Assembly (NCBI RefSeq): GCF_020382885.2
Contig: NC_058496.1
Span: forward strand, 24,036,501-24,100,500
From: Scatophagus argus
Lineage: Eukaryota > Chordata > Actinopteri > Scatophagidae
Reading direction: 5' to 3'
Length of the DNA: 64,000 nucleotides
The notes under the pieces are model-generated. The model had not been told where the DNA came from, did no database searches, and saw only the letters and a program-made list of their open reading frames with translations. Shown here piece by piece: positions 38,601-64,000 of this stretch (position 1 is the first letter of the stretch; the number at the start of each line of letters is the position of its first letter). Both the position numbers and the translations under genes were made by a program.

Positions 38601-41600
38601 CTACAGTCTGTAACCCTGGCTGAACATGAAGGCCTCATCTGTGCTCTCTGATATACAGTAACTGCCCATTCCTTTTCATACTGTTTATTAAATATGAAAT
38701 CATAATTTAACTAACGTTTTTTGCCGGGAGTCAATTTTGCTTTACTTGGCTTTCCAAACATGAGGAACTGCTGTGAGTCACCATGTAAGTGTCAGCGTCC
38801 ATCTCCTTTCACCCATAAACTCTTGTCATCGGTCCTCAGTCATTTCCTAAAATGACTCGACTATTTTCACTCCTCGTAGACAGCATTGCATTTCTCTTGT
38901 AGTTACTCCAGTCCAGGTTTCCAATGAACAGCTCCAAATGTGCTAAATAGAAATGCATCATTTAACATAGGAACGAGGACGAAATCTAACAACCTCAGCA
39001 GCAAGTGTGTCGAAATGTCTTCGACTGCTTTCACTTGAGACAGCAGCTGCATGCTTTCAAGAGAGGCACACCTCTAAATGGCAGCTTACTAGTTGACAGA
39101 GTGCTTGCATACAGACCAAGCGTTTATCTTGTGGTCATTTGCCAACCTAATAAAACACTAGAAGATATAAATTGCCACGCACAGGAAACCTTTCAACTCA
39201 AAGTATGAATACATCGCATTAGCATGGCAGGTTGCGTGGAGACTCATTTGGGTGTTGTGAGGGTACAGCTGGGAGTTTAGAAGTTAATGAAGCATAAAGC
39301 ATCGTCCGAAACTTAAGGATGGGATCAGTGTTTACATGTGTGTCCAGACAGAAAGTTAAAATAGAGAAGTATGTATTCCTTCACAAAAGCTAGTGTGACA
39401 ACTGCATAGATGATAGCTGTAAGCTAGTTAACAACGGATGCATCAAACATGTGTGTTCCAATGTGTGAAGCAGATTCACAGAGCTGCAGGATACGTGCCA
39501 ATGTTTTTGCAACTCACGTTACAACATTTTCAAATTGAGCAAAATGTCTCCATGTCATTTCACGCCTTCTTGTCATTTTTGGTTCTTAAAAACAATATTG
39601 TGTTTTAGTGGTGCAAACAGAGAACTTCATAGTCTTATTTCTAGTCAGGCTGTAGTCTACAGGGCATTTCAAACCCAAGAAAAAAATCACAATTTATAAT
39701 TTGCATCATGATTGCGATTAAATGGATCGTTAAATTATTTTTTGGGCTGGCTCACCAACCCCTGGCCAGAAGCAAAAGGAGCAAGAAATCTCCCTCTGTA
39801 TTGCAACAAAGTGTATCCCAATGTCAGACTAATGTGTGCCCCACCTCTAATAACAAATGTACGTCAGTGTGACTCTCCTGATGATTCATGCAAGAAAAAG
39901 TTTATTTAAAAGATGGCTAACTCTTCTGCAGTTGTAAACAAGTGGTCGGCTAACAGAGTTCACTCCTCACTACATCCTCGTTTGAATTTGTAAGATCCTG
40001 CCAGAGAGGGGGAGAGAGAGAGAGAGATAGGGAGAGAATGGAAGAGAGAGGGGAAGAGAGAGGGAGGGCCTCCTTGAGACAGCTAAGGACCACAGGTGCA
40101 AAAATGGACTTTACATAAGATGAGGACAAACAAGTTGGGACACTTATGAGATGTCAAGTGTGGCACTGGGCCCAAATGATCAAACAGTGAACACACTAAC
40201 ACAGCCACTGCCACCCACACACACACACACACACACACAGTCAGTCAGTCAGTCAGGAGTAGCCAGGGACAAAAATATATAGATGTGCATGTCATATGGT
40301 CGATGTATTTCAGTTCCTTGAGCCCACCTGTTTTCAGTGCCTCCAGTGGGAACACAAATGCAACCATTTTTGAGAGTGTGCAAGTTAAAGCTTTATGTCG
40401 ATGGGGATGGAGCAATCTGGGAGACTGTAGAGCTGGAGAGCGCCAGAAGTTCATTAGTTATTATCCAAATGCACAAAGGAAAATCTACAAATTATTATTA
40501 TGAAATTATAAAAATGGAAATAATGCCTTTTCTGAAAATAAAAGCAGCAATTTGATGGGAATAAATTAATGAGATGCGTAGTTTGAGAGACTAGAGCCAG
40601 GTGAAACAGACAAAGTTAAGAGCATCACATAAGCCCAAACACCTACAACAGAAAGAAAAAGACTTGTCACGAGTGCTCGCACCAGCAGCTGAACAGCACA
40701 GACAACACCACAGTAAAGAGGACCGGCTTCACTGAGGCCAATGCTCTAGCAATGCACTTTCTATGCATGAACAATAAAATGTATCTTTCCTGATGTTTTT
40801 CAGTCATTTAGCCACTCATTTAGTCTGACTATGTCAAAAAAAAACTGTAAAAAATACCCATCACATGTTGCAAGTCCAAAAGTTGCTTCGTTCATTAGAT
40901 CATCAGTCCAAAAGCCAAAGACGTTGAGGCCACGTTGAAATACAGAGAAAAGTTTTCTGACTAAAGTGAGCAATGAATCGTTTACCAACATTCACTGTCT
41001 CATCTAAAACATGGATGTTTGCTGGTTTTCCTAATCTTCTACAATAGCAAACAGCATTTTTGGGTTTTGGACTGTTGTCAAGCTTGCCAGAGAAAACAAG
41101 GCCTTCTAAGACTTTTCCGGCAAGAAGGTATATGGAAATTTCAGGTACCGTGTCAGCACACTTCCCATAGAGGTGACTTGTGTAAAGCAGGCATGTAGCA
41201 GCACAGGTATGATTTAAAGGAGGTCTGCAGAGTTTCTGGGCCATATTGAACTCCATGTCACATTTTCAGAGACATTATGCAGAGTATCAGGGAGCAAGTT
41301 CTTTTCTCTGTGAAACAAGTTCATCAGTTAATCAGGATTGCTCAACAACTTGTGCATACATTACACAGGGCGGGTGGTTGGACACCTGAGTGCAGCTGTT
41401 AGGTGGAGTTAAACCAGTCTAACCTCTGAAAAGTCTTAGCGAGTGGAAGACTCTGGGGAATAAAAGGATATAAAGTTGGCGATAAGTGTATGGTAGCTGA
41501 CAGAGTCAAAGCACCATTCAGCTGATAGAAACATGGACATATTACAACTGCAAACAGGACTGCATTCAAGATCAATCTGATTATACTCAAATACAGTTTG

Positions 41601-43201
41601 TTTTTGGAGTCTTGGCTGTCCATAACCGTTAAAAGTGCATCTGTTCAAACATTCAGAGAACAAAACTGTGATCTGAAGATTCACTCCTCTTTTCTCACTA
41701 CATCTCTAAAGAATATTACAGCCAATCTATCAATCATCCCTCTGGATATTAGACAGTTCACTCTCCAAACTGCCAAAAAAACAAAAAACAATAAATATAA
41801 CAGGAAATGTCCATTATATGTTCCCAGAATGACTAAAATAAGAACAGCTCATTGTGGAGGGGTTTAACCACCAATCTTGATGGTTTACTCTATCTCCACT
41901 TGGGATATGTGGCAAATGCTGCTGCAGAGTGTAACAGTTAATAATATCACCTGTGAACTGTGGAAGCTCCTCCATCTTCTGTTGTTCATTACTGAGTAAT
42001 CTATTAGTAGATTTGTCTGTTTATAAATTGTCAAAAAATAGTAAAATGGCCAGTTAAAAACATCCAAATGTTTTTGTTTAGTGTGTACAATGGTCCAAAG
42101 CCAAAGACAATACACTTACAAACATATACAGAAGTGAATCAGTTATTCTCTCAATTAATCAGCTAGAAGACAAAGGTTTGGGATTGTTTTTACTTGATAA
42201 TTTATACAAGCAGTTAATCACCCATCAAAATTACTTGTCCACTCCGAGAATGAACCGCCAAGTTTTGAGCTACTTTAGAAAAAGAAAAGTCCTTAAAATG
42301 CTCAGAATAATGTGAAGTTCAAACATCTTGTTCCATGCCCAGTCCTGAATGAGGAGTCACGTCTCTGCTGCCGTCCTGAGGCTTCTGCCCTTGTTCATCA
42401 TTACAGGACTTTTTTTGTTTTTCCTTATCTGGAGTCTATGGACAGATGCTCTATGTTGTGGAAATTGTGAAGCCACCTGAGGTAAGTGTGATTCAGGCGA
42501 AAGCTCCACAACAAGTGAGTAAGCGGACACTGAGCACATTTATTTTTGCTTTCTCTCGAAACCCTGATTAGCTGGGAAACTATTTGGTGCTCTTGTTGAC
42601 ATGAATGCTTCCAATCAATGGGGAAACATGCACACTGTAAAATTAAGTTTTTTGAAAAGAATTTTAACAAGTCATTTTATTTTGAAGAGCACTGTCATTT
42701 CCACCTCTCTTCATGTCTCTCACGCTTTAATCTGTTCCAATAATCTATTATACTATACTATACTATACTATACTATACAAATCCAACTTTCTAATTAATC
42801 ATTCAGCTAACACATAAGGTTCTGACTGAGGCACATATAGATGACTCTGTTTTCACTGTTAGTGTGAAAATGTTCCCTGCCATGATGGGAACCTGAACCT
42901 CACACCAAGCATAAGTCGTCATTCCTTAATACTGAGTTGCTTTCTGACTGCGTTGATGTTGTGACAGGATCACAGGAGCCTGCAGCTAACTAACTAGCTT
43001 ATTTAGCCCCCCTTGCTAACCTGGCAACCCAGCTAGCTTGGCTACTTCGCCAGCGTGCGACAACAACCGGACTAACTTGTTTTGAGGGCGAGGTCTCAAA
43101 GGAAAATGAGTATTTTTAGTCGTTTCGTTTACCTTGTCGCTGATATTCTCGGTACTGTCAGGGTCTCCTCCGCCTCCACCTCGCTTCCTCAGCTCCGTCA
43201 T
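18273..43201 (-). CDS. cds1: CDS1, phosphatidate cytidylyltransferase (CDP-diacylglycerol synthase)
   Basis: Thirteen minus-strand coding exons: 43133-43201, 31165-31322, 27468-27564, 27137-27234, 26159-26298, 24750-24808, 23723-23805, 23194-23281, 21726-21794, 20738-20890, 20264-20383, 19804-19907, 18273-18408. Every junction is GT-AG and in phase; they give 457 residues (human CDS1 461, CDS2 445). The enzyme makes CDP-diacylglycerol from CTP and phosphatidic acid in the ER membrane, feeding phosphatidylinositol synthesis. Residues 1-75 are an acidic cytosolic tail starting MTELRKR; multiple membrane segments follow. [15 protein letters not shown] is the conserved central motif. The CTP-transferase signature, [10 protein letters not shown] (about 369-378) then [17 protein letters not shown] (about 379-395), spans exons 11 and 12 with all signature K, D, H, G, R and D positions kept. 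[20 protein letters not shown] resembles CDS1 more than CDS2, and wdfy3 next door supports cds1. The start codon has A at -3. Confidence 0.95.
18451..18712 (-). repeat. SINE-like retroposon, copy A (tRNA-type head, GGAT tail)
   Basis: Read on the minus strand it begins with a tRNA-like head: an A-box-like TGGTGCAGTGGTTAGC (18686-18701) and a B box GGTTCGAATCC (18647-18657). It ends in GGATGGATGGAT. A perfect 12-bp direct repeat, ACAGAATACACA, flanks it at 18440-18451 and 18713-18724, so it was inserted by target-primed reverse transcription. Relative to copy C it lacks a central segment. It lies in cds1 intron 12, in the sense direction of the gene. Confidence 0.85.
19197..19400 (+). repeat. 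SINE-like retroposon, copy E, decayed
   Basis: The head of the same family in plus orientation: GTGCAGTGGTTAGCGCTG is the A-box region, followed by a mutated B box (GGGTTTAAGTG) and a CTTCCTCCCACAG block about 100 bases on. No clear target duplication is visible, so it is an older copy. It lies in cds1 intron 12, antisense to the gene. Confidence 0.65.
21412..21671. mobile_element. 260-bp MITE-like element with perfect 18-bp inverted termini
   Basis: TGCCGTAATTTCCGGACT at 21412-21429 is repeated exactly as its reverse complement at 21654-21671; the pairing extends one more base on each side (C/G). The interior includes GACAACTGCGGCCTATATA-type sequence and no transposase frame, so it is non-autonomous. 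Similar TACCGTAATTTCCGG termini are common in fish genomes. I could not define a target-site duplication. It lies in cds1 intron 9. Confidence 0.8.
22683..22987 (-). repeat. SINE-like retroposon, copy B
   Basis: Same family as copy A, minus orientation, retaining the central CACCTAGGGGCAAT block and an internal (CA)n at about 22796-22819. It is flanked by a near-perfect 10-bp duplication, TCCATCAAAC (22673-22682) and TCCGTCAAAC (22988-22997). The tRNA-like head is partly deleted after the B-box region. It lies in cds1 intron 8. Confidence 0.8.
24693..24728. repeat. (GAG)n microsatellite in cds1 intron 6
   Basis: A purine-rich GAG tandem tract starts about 20 bases inside intron 6, just past the donor that ends exon 6 at 24750. 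It produces a long but meaningless minus-strand open frame. Confidence 0.85.
26583..26610. repeat. (GT)n microsatellite
   Basis: About 14 uninterrupted GT units in cds1 intron 4. Confidence 0.9.
27565..31164. other. cds1: cds1 intron 2
   Basis: A 3.6-kb intron with a (CT)n tract at about 29238-29259 and SINE-like copy D near its 5' end (30625-30869). Open frames around 28900-29470 are short, overlap in several phases and have no recognisable domain. Confidence 0.6.
30625..30869 (+). repeat. SINE-like retroposon, copy D, 5'-truncated
   Basis: The 3' two thirds of the same family in plus orientation, from the CTTCCTCCCACAG block through ATTGCCCCTAGGTGTGAG to the GGATGGGCAGATGG tail. A perfect 14-bp duplication, ATGATGGGGTACAG, flanks it at 30611-30624 and 30870-30883. 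The clean 5' truncation with target duplication is typical of interrupted reverse transcription. It lies in cds1 intron 2, antisense to the gene. Confidence 0.85.
36198..36894 (+). mobile_element. Decayed, internally deleted Tc1-like DNA transposon
   Basis: Imperfect 30-bp terminal inverted repeats match at 24 of 30 positions: 36198-36227 (TATACACTGATCAGCCATGA...) and 36865-36894. Near 36590-36710 the plus strand encodes, across a frameshift, a segment with [12 protein letters not shown], the C-terminal catalytic-core motif of Tc1/mariner transposases. At about 697 bp it is well under half a full element; the DNA-binding region is missing and several frames are broken. It cannot encode an active enzyme. 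It lies in cds1 intron 1. Confidence 0.8.
40215..40239. repeat. (CA)n microsatellite with (TCAG)4
   Basis: About twelve CA units followed directly by four to five TCAG units (to about 40256), in cds1 intron 1. Confidence 0.9.
42747..42779. repeat. (TATAC)n microsatellite
   Basis: About six tandem pentamer units (TATAC/ACTAT) in cds1 intron 1, close to exon 1. Confidence 0.9.
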
Positions 43202-43300
43202 GTTTCGCTTGTTTCGCTACTGGGACGTTAATGTGTCACATAAGCCGACTACGGGCGAAGGAGAGAGGGAGGGAGGGAGGGAGGAAGAGGGGGATAAAAT
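43202..43300 (-). promoter_or_regulatory. cds1: cds1 5' UTR / promoter-proximal region
   Basis: Immediately upstream of the cds1 ATG on the minus strand. It includes a pyrimidine-rich CCCT tract (GGGA on the plus strand, about 43262-43291) and CpGs nearby. No TATA box is evident. The transcription start is not determined. Confidence 0.35.
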
Positions 43301-44944
43301 CCTGTTTTTCTCTGATGAAGTCCTGGATTTTTCAGCCCGGTTTTGACTTGACAGCCCGATCAGTGAAGGTCAGATTTCCTGAAAGTCAGCCAGTGCAGCT
43401 AAAGCGCTGCAACAGAGCCCGTGAAGACACTAAACGACTCCACTGCGTGTATTTGTTTATGACCGCAGTCCCTGTCCCTGCTCCCCTCCTGCCACGGTTA
43501 AGGTACATTAGTCAAGAACACACAACTTCCGATAGTAACTGTCACAGTAAAAGCATCGGAACAATTTACAATACTTTTTTCTTCCGCATTTTACTTGTCT
43601 TTAATCAGAAGATGTTCCCTCTAAATCAGTGGTTGAAAACGGCTAAGCACATTTACTCAAGTACTGTACAATTTTGAGGTATTCTGGCTCTTTCTTTACA
43701 ACTGTACAATTACTACTTTGTTACTCCAAAACAGTCAAAAGGCAAATAAATTGACTTTTTACTCCACTACATTTATTTGATAACTTTAGTTACTAGTTAC
43801 TTTGCAGACTGAGAGTAATGTAAAATGCAATCACTAAACAAATGATTATGTATTAGTATCGTGTATGATATACTGAGTAGTATATAATATCAGTAAATTA
43901 GCCCAACATTGGGAGAAGCGGGGCATTTTGCATCATGAGTAATTTTGGCACTTTGGTATTTTAGATTTTACTATTGTAAAATGCTTGCATTGGTATATTA
44001 ATCCAGTACCAGCACAACTGCCTTGCTAATTTTATTCAGTATTTTAGTTCCATCACTCCTCTGTGTTGCCGTGGGGGCTTTTCAATCAACTGATTTAAGG
44101 CTTAACACTACTGCAAGAAAAACACACACACACACACACACACAAAATGTGGAAAGTTTTCTTTGAAGCTGTCAAAGGTTTGTTTTCATGTGAAGCAGCA
44201 GTGAACAGAAGCAGCAGAGAAAATTACCAAAAAAATATAACTTTGAAGTGAAAGTACTCATTGTGAAAAATATTTCCCGGCGAGAAAATGTTGTTTCTTC
44301 TCTTGTCACCATATACTTTGTTTCATTTTATTGATTTACTTTTATTTTTATTTTATTTTCAAAGACACAATGGAGCGCAGGTCACCCAATTTCCGGTCTC
44401 GGTCTGTGTTCCTTGTCTAACTTGACACAGCTCTGCCGGCGCTGCTGCGGTGCAGACAGCCCCCCCTCCTCTCTCTCTCCAGTCAGTGTGTACACTCGGT
44501 TAGCCAGCTCTGCTTCATGCTGCGGTAGACAGTGACTGGTAAGGATCAGTGCCTAACCTCGTTATGTAAATCAGTGTCATCTCTGAAGGAATGATTTTCT
44601 AGACGACTAATGTAAATCATTAATGACCATGATGTATTGCATTTAAAGACAATACTCTAAAACACGTCGCTGATCATCATTTGACTAGATTTCTCTGAAC
44701 AAAACAGAGAAGTATTCTTCTCTCAGACCTTGAAATTAAAATGTTGTTGTTAAAACAAATGTGTTAAGTTTTGCTTATTTTCAAGTTATGCAATTTGTAA
44801 AATAGAAACCTCAATGCTTGGTAGATGTTTTGATAAATACTCTACTAACAACGCCAATACTTAAATTTGACCCCTGAAAAATCATGAGGAAAATTATTTG
44901 TCACCCCCCCCCCCTCCAAAAAAAAAAAACAAGTCTGTTTTTGG
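43301..44944. other. Intergenic region between cds1 and the wdfy3 3' end
   Basis: AT-rich sequence with a (CA)n at about 44122-44147. A CpG-containing patch at about 44430-44530 ends in a consensus plus-strand splice donor and may be a noncoding first exon; this is reported as a finding. No protein-coding exon recognised. Confidence 0.5.
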
Positions 44945-44960
44945 TGGTAAACAGCAATTA

Positions 44961-44966
44961 TTTATT
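44961..44966 (-). terminator. wdfy3: Candidate poly(A) signal of wdfy3
   Basis: TTTATT on the plus strand, AATAAA on the minus strand, is the most distal good hexamer before the cds1 promoter region. Confidence 0.4.
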
Positions 44967-46074
44967 GAAATGAAATTAAAAAGAGTAAGTACCAGATCTA
45001 TTGCATTATCGTAGCATTTTGTTTCTGTAAGGGGGTGGAGTTACTCTACTGTATTTTCTCTTGTAGGATGGAGTGAACACAAATATACAAGTAACATTCA
45101 GCTATCACAGATTGCACACCAGATACTGTAGTAATGCAGTCTAATACAAGACCACCAAAATAATCCAGGATCGCGCGCCCCCTCCCTTCTTCTTTTTCTC
45201 TCATTAGTCCTTAATTTTTTTCATTAGAGTACAAAAGTCCACCCAGAGTTGGGGACATGATCTCCAGCTATGTATACAAACCTATCGGTTGGGACAATTC
45301 ATCAGACGATGCCTCCAAATAAAACCCCAAAAAGAATTAAAAAAAAAAAAAAAAGAAAAGAAAAAAGAAAGAAAAAATAATAACGCCAACAACATGTACA
45401 ATGCACTGACACAGAAAGTCAGCTGTGTTAATAGACATGCAACAAGTAACAAAACTTGCTGAAATTGCAATAATCATTAAAAAAAAAAATCTAAAACCAG
45501 TTATAATTGCATAAATACTTTGTACAGTTCATTTATCCGCTGTGAGATGCACCTTTCTGTTAAAATGACAATGTAAAACTGCATTCAATAAAAACCTGTG
45601 ATTCCTCTTGACGTTTTTTTTTTTTTTTTTTTATACACGTGAAGGTGCAAAGGAACTCTTGATTGATGCAAGCCGACTCGGCTCTTTCAGCTAAATGGCA
45701 TGATTGCACGCTAAATTACAGTACATAAATACAGAAAGATATAAGACGGATAACAACAAGAGTGCATATTATTAGAACATCAGGGAGCCATGGGAGTGAA
45801 TATCAAGGTGTTATCTTTTTTTTTTCCTGCCTTTTTTCTTACATGTTTGAGACTCGTGGAAAACCGAAAGAAAAAAAAAGAGAAAGAAATCTCTCTGGGA
45901 AAGAACGAAAGCAGCACTTGAATGCACAGTTGTTGCCCACAAAACCACAAACAAAACGACATGATCGTCTCACGTGGAAACTGAGAGGTGGACATATGAC
46001 GTGATGCATGAACAAAACAAACAAAATATACATTATAAAATGTACATATTCTCTTTATGTCCATCTAGGATCCG

Positions 46075-46099
46075 CAGCAGCAGCAGCAGCAGCAGCAGC
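46075..46099 (-). repeat. (CTG)8 repeat in the wdfy3 3' UTR
   Basis: Eight CAG units on the plus strand read as CTG in the predicted wdfy3 transcript. CTG tracts in 3' UTRs can bind MBNL-type proteins when long; this one is short. Confidence 0.85.
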
Positions 46100-47644
46100 C
46101 ATTCTGAGTATTTCTAAACAAACTGTTGTGGCAGCTTTTTACACATTGCACCAAATGTTTTGTTGTGTGCAGCCTTTAGTTCCCTCTGCATGTTTTAACA
46201 TTGCTCTGGTGACTCCTTGTGGTAGCTTCAAACACTACAAAAAACGAATGTCATTTGAATAATATGAAAGATGTTATTATCACATAAAAATGTTAAATAT
46301 GTCCGCCGTCCTTATCTACTGTCGTTGCTTAATGCTGTGGCAAGAAAAAAGCCACTGATCTGCATTTGCTTTGTCACTGTTGGGTCATTATTCCTTTAAA
46401 CTTGCTGAAAACACAGATGGATTTAATTCCTGAGCATGCATACCAGTGAGTGGGTTTATTAGTAAATTCTGCACCTAACTGAGGAAAGAAACAAAAGGCA
46501 CAAATTAAGAAGCTCTAATGTGGATTTAATGCTTCAATGCTCACTCAAAAGCTACGGACATTTTCCTCCACATTTGTATGAAATCTAGCAGAAAGAAAAG
46601 GGTCAGACAGCACTTCTGTCTGGCTGTGTGGATGTGTTTGACTTTTTAGAATAAAAGGGATGTTACCCCATTTTATGGAATTTCATGATAACCTAACAAT
46701 AACAATTTCTTAGTAGACTGAATGAACACTTTGAAAGATGCTTGGCTGCTGCTCCTGCCGTTTAAAATCTCCCACAACAGGACTGAGGATAAAGTGTGTG
46801 AAGTGCAACATTTGCTGATCTGCTGTAATAATGCCACAGAAGAAAATAAGAACCACAATACACACTTAGAGTCCCTTTTGTGTGTGCATTCAAAAAGTCG
46901 CTTTGATGCCACTGCATTAACCGAAAAAGCTACATGAAAGAGACATGGTGGAAAGTAAATGTGTAGCGATATTACATGTGCGTTATTTTATCCACAGACA
47001 ATGAACCCATGATGTTGTCTCTTTAAAAGATGGGAAAACAAAGAAAATCTCGAAATAAATTTAGTGATATGGTTTGAAAAGAAAATTAAGTTGGAAATGA
47101 TAATGTGTCCAGTCCTCAGACAGCAGCAACAACAAAAACTCATATAAAAGGACAGAATATATGATAGGTTTAAAAATAAAACATCATGACTGATAGATCA
47201 AAACAGTTTGGCAAAATCAAGGAAAAGACAATCTGATAATAAATCTCTCGTATGAAGTCGTGGCTTGATACTGTGGGCAACACACGCTCACAAAATAAAT
47301 CACATATTTTTGTAAACAACAAGAAAAAAAATAATCAGGAAATTAAAAGGAAAAGAAGTAAGATTGCATAACTAGACCCACTAGTGAAGTTAACCCACAG
47401 ACATTAGTTACAGACATTCATATCCCTTCCTCCCCTTCGTGGTAATCCTTCTGGACTCGCCGTGAATCGTGACACAGACTACACACAATTTTGTCTTTTT
47501 TTTCTTTTTTTTCTTTAAAGCCAGGAGTGGTTAGTCACAACGCTATGTTACAGGCAATTTGTTTTTTTGTTTTTTTCATTGACCTTATCTTTTGATCTGT
47601 GTTTTGTTCTTCTTCGAGATAAAAAGGCCATGTTACCATGTTAA

Positions 47645-47652
47645 GTATGTAC
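47645..47652 (-). promoter_or_regulatory. Pumilio-type motif in the wdfy3 3' UTR
   Basis: TATGTACA on the plus strand reads TGTACATA on the minus strand and fits the UGUANAUA consensus. It lies about 400 bases after the stop. A single 8-mer in AT-rich sequence may occur by chance. Confidence 0.3.
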
Positions 47653-48052
47653 ACTATAAACAAGTTTGTCACGTCTAGCAGTGGCAGGTGATTGATTCAA
47701 GCGTGCCACATTGAGGGTGTTTCTGCTTTTTTTTTTTTTTTCCTCCAGGTGTCGAGTGCAGGTGGTAAAAGTGGGTACTGTTTTGTTTTTTTTGTCCATT
47801 TCCTTTCAATCTGTTTTCCTCTTTTTGTCCCGCCTCCTTTGCTGAGCTTATCACCATGGCGACAGTCCACATTCACTCTTGTTGCAGTCTGTCAGCGTGT
47901 TACAGTACATGTGGTTACTGGACATAAGAGAGGATGGGAGGGGGTGTTCAGGGGATATGTGGGGAGCTGTTGAGGGAACAACAAGGCAGATGGAGGAATG
48001 AAGAGCTCCTTAGTACGGAGTCCTCAGGAGGAGAGGAGGGTGAAGATGAAGC

Positions 48053-64000
<15,948 letters not shown>

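Larger units (their letters stand above)
31323..43132. other. cds1: cds1 intron 1 (11.8 kb)
   Basis: The largest intron of the gene separates the 23-codon first exon from the rest. It holds the Tc1-like relic (36198-36894), a (CA)n at about 40215-40239 followed by four TCAG units, a (TATAC)n at about 42747-42779 and a GT tract near 35959. A GC-richer patch at 37790-37900 carries GGTGCT tandem units and is open on both strands, but shows no recognised domain. First introns of this size often hold regulatory elements; none is identified here. Confidence 0.6.
44945..48052 (-). other. wdfy3: wdfy3 3' UTR (inferred)
   Basis: From the wdfy3 stop to a minus-strand AATAAA (TTTATT at 44961-44966) there is about 3.1 kb without coding exons, similar in scale to the long 3' UTR known for mammalian WDFY3. 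It contains a minus-strand (CTG)n at 46075-46099 and a Pumilio-type site TGTACATA on the minus strand at 47645-47652. The extent is inferred; T-rich and A-rich runs are frequent. Confidence 0.5.

Overview
The window reads as nuclear DNA of a ray-finned, probably percomorph, fish. Genes are split into many GT-AG exons, introns are AT-rich and carry teleost-type short retroposons, and the three large proteins match vertebrate tmem175, cds1 and wdfy3. cds1 next to wdfy3 is the arrangement known from other vertebrates. All exon boundaries were placed by hand from splice sites, reading phase and remembered family sequences; no search was run.

Layout. (1) 1016-1629, minus: four coding exons for an 80-residue secreted Kazal-type inhibitor-like protein that lacks both cysteines of one canonical disulfide. 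(2) 8670-12881, plus: ten coding exons giving a 522-residue TMEM175, a lysosomal cation channel made of two six-helix repeats. (3) 18273-43201, minus and convergent with tmem175: thirteen coding exons giving a 457-residue CDS1 (phosphatidate cytidylyltransferase) with a complete CTP-transferase signature; intron 1 is about 11.8 kb. (4) 48053-64000, minus: the last 30 coding exons of wdfy3 (Alfy), encoding the C-terminal 1,450 residues with PH-like, BEACH, WD40, LC3-interacting and FYVE parts; the 5' part lies beyond the right edge. A 3' UTR of about 3.1 kb is inferred down to about 44.95 kb.

The rest is introns, UTRs and repeats: five copies of one tRNA-headed SINE-like family (four with visible target-site duplications), a 260-bp element with perfect 18-bp terminal inverted repeats, a decayed Tc1-like transposon, LINE-type 3' tails and many microsatellites. 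One (TG)12 tract directly abuts a wdfy3 splice acceptor.

The genes do not form an operon or a single pathway. TMEM175 (lysosome), CDS1 (ER phospholipid synthesis) and WDFY3 (selective autophagy) all concern membranes, but I see no evidence of co-regulation. I found no CRISPR, phage or bacterial-type system and no clearly novel multi-gene system. The best leads are the Kazal protein with the paired cysteine loss, the (TG)12 acceptor, the CLEAR-like E-box in tmem175 intron 1, and a possible unannotated plus-strand first exon near 44.5 kb.
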